A DNA stretch of 64,000 nt from Buxus sempervirens (lineage: Eukaryota; Streptophyta; Magnoliopsida; Buxales; Buxaceae), in assembly GCA_947561395.2 (NCBI GenBank), contig OX387194.1:13874048-13938047 (forward strand), given 5' to 3'. The notes under the pieces are model-generated. The model was given only the letters and a program-made list of their open reading frames with translations. It searched no databases and had not been told where the DNA came from. This document shows, piece after piece, positions 57,697 through 64,000 of the stretch; the stretch's first letter is position 1; each line of letters starts with the position of its first letter. A program made the translations under genes and the position numbers.

Positions 57697-57938
57697 TAGG
57701 GGTGCAACTCTGTCCGGTTCAAACCGAACCCAAAAACCGACCCAAACCAACTTTGGTTCAGCGTGGATAGTTGTTCGGTTCAGTTTTAGTCCAAAAATTC
57801 TAAAACCGAACCAAGTCGGTTCGGTTTGGTTTTGGGTTGAATGCTCGATTAAACAAAACCAAACCAAAACCGAACCAAATTCATATATTTGACTAAACCG
57901 AACCGAACCAACTTAATATATTATATATATAATACCTA

Positions 57939-57983
<45 letters not shown>

Positions 57984-58371
57984 TTTGAAAGTTTACCTTT
58001 AAACTTTAAGGATATTACAAACAATACCCTTGTTTGAGCACAAGCATGTGTCTGTTTAACATGAACCAAAACAAATACAATTGATTTCATGGAATTCAAT
58101 TCGGTTTAGTTTGGGTTTTGGTTTTCTTATTTTTTTTCGGTTCGGGTTTAAATCCGGTTCTGTTCGGACACAAGCATGTGTTGGACTAACCTGAATCAAA
58201 CCAAACAGAATTGATTTCATGGAATTCGGTTCGGTTCGGTTTTGGTTTTGATTTTCTTATTTATTTTCGGCTCGATCAGCTTTCAATTCGGTTCGACTAT
58301 AAATATTTTTGGTTTGGTATTGGGTTGGCCTCAACCTGAGCTAAACCGAACTAACTCGAGTTGCACCCCTA
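57697..58371. mobile_element. hAT MITE nested in the Tourist-like MITE
   Basis: 8-bp TSD CATTTAAA at 57689-57696 and 58372-58379, perfect. TIRs TAGGGGTGCAACTC / GAGTTGCACCCCTA, 14 bp perfect. Internal sequence repeats GGTTCGGTTTGGTTTTGG-like wording and its complement many times, typical for this plant MITE type, and includes a TA microsatellite around 57950-57979. A ~120-bp direct duplication is visible (ACAAGCATGTGT near 58041 and 58161). Confidence 0.93.
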
Positions 58372-58384
58372 CATTTAAATGGTA

Positions 58385-58567
58385 CTAGGGGGTTGCACAC
58401 ACTGCGCGCGTAGAAAACGTTGGCCCACTTAAATAAACAGCCTAAGGTAGTTAGTTTAAAATAATTGGGAATTGTTTTGTTTAGGGAGGGCAAATTTTGA
58501 AAAAAGAAAGGGGGGGCCAGAATCTAAAGGGAATATTCCCCCCTCTTCTCTTTATTAATAGTATAGA
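58385..58567 (-). mobile_element. Short non-autonomous Helitron
   Basis: On the minus strand it starts TCTATACTATTAATAAAGAG after an A, and ends GTGTGCAACCCCCTAG before a T. A GC-rich potential hairpin (GCGCGCAGTGTGTGC) lies just before the end. No TIR and no TSD, with insertion between A and T, is the Helitron pattern. The last 16 bases recur at 11382-11397. Confidence 0.7.
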
Positions 58568-59063
58568 TATCATTTTCCAAAAAATGACATACTGGATTTT
58601 CAATGGTAAGTGTAAAACCCTGGATTTTCCTAAAAATAAAATAAATAATTAAGGGATAAATTATGAAGATAATACTAAGGAGAATAATAGTAGGAGAATT
58701 AAAGAAAGATTTAGAGGTTAAAACAAGAATTTAAAGAGGAAGGGTAATTTTGTCATTTCAAGTTAGTTAAAAACATAAAAGAAAATAAGATAATTAATTA
58801 TTAGGTAAACAAATTCAACTAGACAAGATTTTAGCTTAGTTGGATGTAAAATAATGAAATTAAGGTTTAAAAGGAGGAAAAAAGGCATAATGGTAATTAT
58901 GTTGACTCGGGTCCAATGTTTTAGTATTATGAGTGGATAATAAAGGTTGAATTATAATTTAAAATTAGGAATAGGATTAAGCACGAAATTTAATTAGGTG
59001 ATTCTTTAAAAGAGAGATAATGGAGTTAAATTAAGGAAAAGAGTAGAAGAGGGAATACGCTTA

Positions 59064-60304
59064 GGCCCCGATTGGTTCAATGAATTGGAATTGGAATTAA
59101 GAATTATAATTCCAATTCTAATTCATCAAGAATTGGAATTGGGAAGAATTAAAATTATTGTGATTGGATGGCAAGAGAATTGAAATTTGGAATTACAATT
59201 CCATAAAGAATTGATTTAAAATCCAATTCCACTGATTGGATGAACTTATGAAGAATTGATTTATATCATTCCCATGTTAATAATAACACAAATGACTGAT
59301 TATCATGACATATGAATCCAATAATCCATTCTCTACAATCAAAACCAAAACAACACTACTGGGTTTTAATATTATTTTTGTCTTAATCAGGTCCTTCATG
59401 TAAGACCAGAGCATTATGATCAACTCGATAGGTCAAAGCAAGTGGAAACAGAAGAGAGAGAAATATAGAAGAAGGAGAGAGAGGAAACAAGAGAGATAGA
59501 GAGATGGATGAGAGAGAGAGAGAGAGGAGAGAAGAAGGGAGAAGATACGTACTAGTTCCTACAACACTAGCAAGGAAGAGGAGAACGAGATTTGGTAGCT
59601 TTGCAACACCAGCAAAGAAGAGGATAATGAGATTTGGTAGCTTCTTTATTGGTAGAGCTGGCAAAGGGTCGAGTTCGGTCGGTCATAATTGGCTTGGGGG
59701 TTAATTGGGTCGGGTTCGGGTTAAACTAAATTAAGGCAGGTTGGAAACCCCCCCCCCCCCCCCCCAACCCGCCAATAAACAGGTTCAACCCACCAACTTG
59801 TTTCTTATTATTTTTTTTATTTTTCAAAAAATATGATTAAAATAGGGTTGAGGGTTAATTGGATCGGGTTGTACCGTGTTTGGGTCGTGTTGGGGGTTAA
59901 TCAAGTCGGGACATGCCACTTTTGCCGGTTTTTTTTTATAAATCGGGTTGTCGGGTTATAATCTGGTTTACCCAATTACTGGCGGGTCGGGGAAACCCAA
60001 CCCAATTAATAAACAGGTCAACCCAAACCCGTTTAACTCGTGTCGAGTCGAGTTGCATTTTTCCAGTTCTATTTGTCGAGCATATATCATGCTTCTAATT
60101 CTCTATCTCGTATCCCCAATTCTTTTCGATTTAGTAGGGAATTAGGTAACTTAAAAAATAGCCTATAAGCTAATTCTATGGAATTGGGCCTTAATTCCAA
60201 TTCCAAATTCCAAATATTTAACCAATCAAAAGAATTGGAATCGGGAACCCAATTCCAATTCTTACCCCTATTCCAACCCTTGATTCCGCGAACCAATCGG
60301 GCCC
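59064..60304. mobile_element. PIF/Harbinger-type MITE nested in the solo LTR
   Basis: TSD TTA at 59061-59063 and 60305-60307. Ends GGCCCCGATTGGTTC and, reverse strand of the right, GGGCCCGATTGGTTC. Subterminal AATTGGAATT-type repeats on both sides. 1241 bp including a nested hAT MITE. No transposase. Confidence 0.88.
59653..60071. mobile_element. hAT MITE nested in the Harbinger MITE
   Basis: Left end TAGAGCTGGCAAAGGGTCGA, right end (reverse strand) TAGAACTGGAAAAATGCAAC, a common plant hAT MITE terminus. Flanking 8-mers TTTATTGG and TTTGTCGA agree at 5 of 8. The interior has GGGTCGGGTTCGGGTT-like wording and a C-run at about 59748-59765. Confidence 0.75.
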
Positions 60305-63225
60305 TTAGTATATTAGAGAGAGTAAAACCTAATTAGAGTTTAATTAGATTAGTGAAGCTCTAAAAGAGAGGTTTAAATAGAGTTTTAGGGTTTGAAAACA
60401 AGTTAGATTGAGAGGGAAATTCGTGCATAAATTATGGAGCAAAAATAGAAGGAGAGAAGAGAGAAAAGAAAGGAGGAAATTAGAAAGAAGAAGAGTTGCA
60501 GAGATGGCTGACCAGCCAACTTCTAACGGCAAGATAGGAAGATCCAACCGTTGGAATGGGCTGAAATTTCAGGGTTTTGTTCTACTCATGGAAGACTTCA
60601 AACTGAACGGTGAAGATCTTAATTGAAGAAGTCTAGAGGGGTGCGGTTGAACTCCAAAAACAGGCATAGGCGAAGTTTCTAGAAAATCTGGGTTCATCAA
60701 AAAGGCAAGTAGCAAACCCTTGAAACTGAAGGAACTGCATGTTTTTTTGTATTTTTTATATTTGATCGTATTGTTTTTTAAGTTGGATTTCATGGGAAAA
60801 GCTTTTTTGTTTATAAAGATTTGTTTTGGTGTTCTAACTTCCTTTAGAAATCAAAAAAGGTTGATCATGGTGATTTTAAACTTGGAAAGAAACTAACGAT
60901 ATGTAACAAGATGATGGGATTAGTTTAGGGTTGTCTCAGAACTAGTTTATGATGGAAATCAGATGCTTAGAGTCAAATCAAATTAATATTTGGATTAAAA
61001 AGATTAGAAATTCCGTAACTAAGAAAAATTGGTGTTAATAGTCGAAGCGCTCGAGACACCACTCGAGCGTTTCATCAAGCGTTAGGCCTTTGTGAAATAA
61101 CAGAACCTGGAAACCTTAACCGCTAGAGCAGTCGCTCGAGCGTCCCTTCGAGCGATCAACTTTTAGAAATTCAAAACTTGGGATTCATGCCCAGATTCAA
61201 TTTTTAATGATTTTTCTTAGAATTTTAATGTTGTAACACCTGTAATTAGGATAATTTAAGATGTAGAAAGTGACGGAATTAAATTCAGAATAAAGGTAAT
61301 TATTTGGGACATTGAATGCAATAAGAATCAAAGTATACTAGTTAAGGTAAACCATATGCACTCAGAATACTTTCATTAGGATTCTAGATATGAAACCTAG
61401 TCTAACTAGACCTAAACTAACTTCTAGAAAGAGCCAACAACATAAACCCTAAGGTTTAGAGATTTAGGGTATTAGTTGGTAAATAAAGGCTTAAAAGTAA
61501 GGATTTTAGGATGAACCAAAGTGTAGGATTTGAGGTAAAACTTGTAGTAAATAAATGATAACATGAATACTGATTTAAGAAGATAAACTAAGTATGCCCA
61601 CACTAACACGACTCAAATCTGAACCTTATATTTAGAATTTGTGTATATTCTCATATTTTTCTTATTAAATAACCTGGAACTCTGTTTAAGAGCTGTTTAA
61701 TGGTTATTTTGAATATCTCTTGGTTGGACACCGTGGTTTTGGAAATTATTGTTGGTTACATCAATTGGGACATGTTTATGATTACTGGTACGAGGTTTAT
61801 CACTGAATATTGTATCTTTGAGTTATTTGAGGTTTTGATTGTGAGTTGTATCTAGTGGGCAATGCTTAGTATGGATCCATAGCTTAGCTAGGAAGTGAAA
61901 GGGAATTGGCTGGTAAGTTATTCTTGTTCGAAACTCCCCAGTATGCGGTCCGTCATACTTTCAAGTGCGGATGACATAGGCAGCAATCCTCGACCGCTGC
62001 TAGTGCGGCCTGGTCTAGGCCGAGGTTGTTGATCGGCAATGGTTTTTTATTTGTTATTCAAGTTACCATCCGCATGCTTCAATAAGACATCAACTTTCAC
62101 GAGCTTTATATTGGTCATGTTGGTAGGTCACTCGTGACTTGCACATGCACTGGTATTAGACGTGTTGTCGTGAATCCATTAATCTTTGATCGGATTGGTA
62201 TGGCCTCCGCGGAAGTGGTATCCTTGATTGGATTCATTGTATTGGTTATTCAGGTTACCACCGTGTGCTTCAATGAGACATCGTCTTTCATGTGCTTTAT
62301 ATTGGTCATGCTAGTAAGTTACTTGTGACTCGCACGTAGAAGCTATGATTTGGCCGTGTTTGATGATCACTCATGACTTGCACATGCACTGGTATTAGAC
62401 GTGTTGTCATGGATCCATTAATCTTTGATCGGATTGGTATGGCCTCCGCGGAAGTGGTTTACTTTTATGTTGGTTTTGGACTGTGGATTGTACTCGTCAA
62501 CCCATTCGTGGGTGGTCCGCGTTGATGGTTGTCGAAGGAGATGGTAGTGACTATTGGTGCGGGCTCCATCTATCATGTAAATCGTGATGTGGCGAACTAT
62601 GGGGCAAGAATATCTTATTAAGTGGTTTCATTTCATGAGTCCTATTATGTCACACGTGTTTGTTTGGATTGGTAATTGTTACTGTTATATCATCGTATTA
62701 TCGTGGATTTGGTTTTAATGTTCACCTCGTAACTATCTTTGTTATACATTATGGACTGTTTTACTTCATCCATCTGCTACTTGTTGAGATTTATTCTCAC
62801 TCCGGTTTCTCCCCTTTTTCAGGTACTCTTGGCAAGGACGTCAAACTTTGGGTTAGTTGTAACGGGGTAGATTATATAATTATAGATCTGTCCATGGAAT
62901 TGGAATCCTCTGTATTTGATAATCATTAATCAATAATGAAATTGTTTCATCTTTTTCCGCATTTGCTCTAATAAATAAGTGGGTAAAAGTTATAAATTAC
63001 CCAATTTCTTTAGTAGTTTTGTTTATTTACCATAGCACCTCGAGTTTGAGAATGGACCCAGAACCAGGGCATTACAGTAAGTCATTTTCCAGAAAATAGC
63101 TATCTTTTAGGAAAATCATTTTACATTGTATTATATTTTACATGGAAACAAACACGTGGAAAACCCCATTTTCTGCTGAAAACATTTTCTGCATTAGATT
63201 TTATATCAAAACAAATGGAGACTAA

Positions 63226-64000
63226 AATCAAAAAGTATGCCCATTTCACAAAAGCAGGAAAATTCCCGCTCAGAATTTTAATTGGTAAATATTAATTGGT
63301 AATTATTCTGGTTTCAACCATCGGTAATTATGAGATGGTTAATTACCAACAGTAAAACTGCCGATAAAAATCCATTGTATTTGTTTTATTTATATTTTCA
63401 CATGCTGTATCATTTTACTGTCGATAATAGAAAGTTTATTGGTGATAGTAGACGTCGATAAAATTATATTTTGGTCTGCATCTTCATAGGCAACGCTTAT
63501 TTATATAAATATCATTTAAGTAATCTCTATTTACTTAAAATATTATATGTAAATAAGTAAATATCTCTCATTTGAATCCATCAAAAATAATTTCAGACCC
63601 AAATTCCAAATGAATAAAAAGTCAACTTTTTAGTTCAAAAACAAAATCCAGTTTTCGGGGTCCTGTGGAAAATTTAACCATTGTAAGGCTAAGGTATTTG
63701 TCAACTTTTGAAAGTCCAAAAATTCAATTATACTAAAACCCTGATTTTCAGCAACAAAAAAAAAAAAGAAAGTTATCTTGAAATCTTGTCTTAATAAAAA
63801 TTCATTCCTTTTGTCCAAAGTCAACAAAATTTCAGCAGAAAAGTTAACTTTGTACAAAAGGTTGATTTTGGGTCTTTTCCTTAGTGATTTTGAATTCAAA
63901 TGAGTCATGGATCACAAGCCCAGTGCTAAGAGCTGAAAATTTTCAATAAAAGATTTCTCCTCTTATGATTTATCCAAAACCATGCAATTTTGGGATACAC
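63226..64000. other. AT-rich end of the window
   Basis: No gene recognised. Around 63290-63470 repeated TCGGTAATTA / TAATTACCAA wording suggests one side of a TIR element, but no terminus or TSD was found. Confidence 0.4.

Larger units (their letters stand above)
58611..63076. mobile_element. Solo LTR nested in the Tourist-like MITE
   Basis: TSD GTAAG at 58606-58610 and 63077-63081. Ends TGTAAAACCCTGGATTTTCC and CCAGGGCATTACA. 4466 bp, of which about 1.24 kb is a further MITE. Related to the solo LTR at 42626-44894. No gag-pol, primer site or second LTR. A duplicated segment is visible at about 62110-62220 and 62350-62460, both with TTGCACATGCACTGGTATTA. Confidence 0.9.
57498..63222. mobile_element. 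Tourist-like (PIF/Harbinger) MITE, ~390 bp, expanded to 5.7 kb by nested insertions
   Basis: TSD TAA at 57495-57497 and 63223-63225. Ends GGCTCCGTTTGTTTTG and, reverse strand of the right, GTCTCCATTTGTTTTG, matching at 14 of 16. Both arms carry GGAAAA/TTTTCC-rich subterminal wording. Inside lie an hAT MITE, a short Helitron and a solo LTR; subtracting them leaves about 390 bp. It is the oldest layer of this nest. Confidence 0.8.

Noticed and set aside
1-64000. tRNA or rRNA genes
   Set aside because: No cloverleaf B-box pattern or rRNA signature was noticed by eye; a dedicated scan was not possible.

Overview
The window is nuclear DNA of a flowering plant, most likely a eudicot. It has plant-type Ty3/gypsy (Tat/Ogre-like) and Ty1/copia elements, hAT, PIF/Harbinger, Mutator, CACTA and Helitron DNA elements, plant mobile domain (PMD) and DUF7745-like reading frames, and fragments of plant gene families. 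Only one ordinary host gene looks usable, at about 54.05-55.19 kb. The rest is a layered transposon landscape, and many layers have exact target-site duplications (TSDs) that I could read.

Layout. 1-9 kb: AT-rich DNA with broken host-gene pieces (an FMO1-like exon, a phosducin-like exon), a Pack-MULE (5351-6227) carrying the 5' part of a non-specific phospholipase C gene, a diverged LTR piece and CACTA-type ends. 9.9-10.75 kb: a Mutator-type foldback element with a 9-bp TSD. 12.03-42.43 kb: one very large Tat/Ogre-like LTR retrotransposon on the minus strand, with TSD CCTAT and both LTRs. Its 3' LTR is split by a 3.6-kb solo LTR, and its pol region is split by a 5.7-kb hAT transposon. Between integrase and the 3' LTR it carries two gene modules in antisense: a PMD-like one and a DUF7745-like one. 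42.6-44.9 kb: a solo LTR. 45.4-50.75 kb: a Ty1/copia remnant whose LTR is split by a 4-kb solo LTR of the same family as the one at 13.5 kb. 51.6-52.6 kb: a Harbinger-type MITE. 53157-53356: an assembly gap. 54.05-55.19 kb: the two-exon host gene. 57.5-63.2 kb: a small Tourist-like MITE blown up to 5.7 kb by an hAT MITE, a short Helitron and a solo LTR; that solo LTR itself holds a Harbinger MITE which holds another hAT MITE.

The most unusual signal is in the large Tat/Ogre element. The same alternating short palindrome (arms close to TACGGGCA / TGCCCGTA, mostly 8 bp with 5-nt spacers) occurs in five clusters: in each LTR, in the leader before gag, and just upstream of each antisense module. 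One of these is followed by a TATA box. A second Tat-like LTR family in the window carries hairpin clusters of similar size with unrelated arm sequences, and the hAT element has a set of perfect hairpins at one end. These point to a structural or promoter-linked module that is kept while its sequence changes. Its function is unknown and is offered as inference only.
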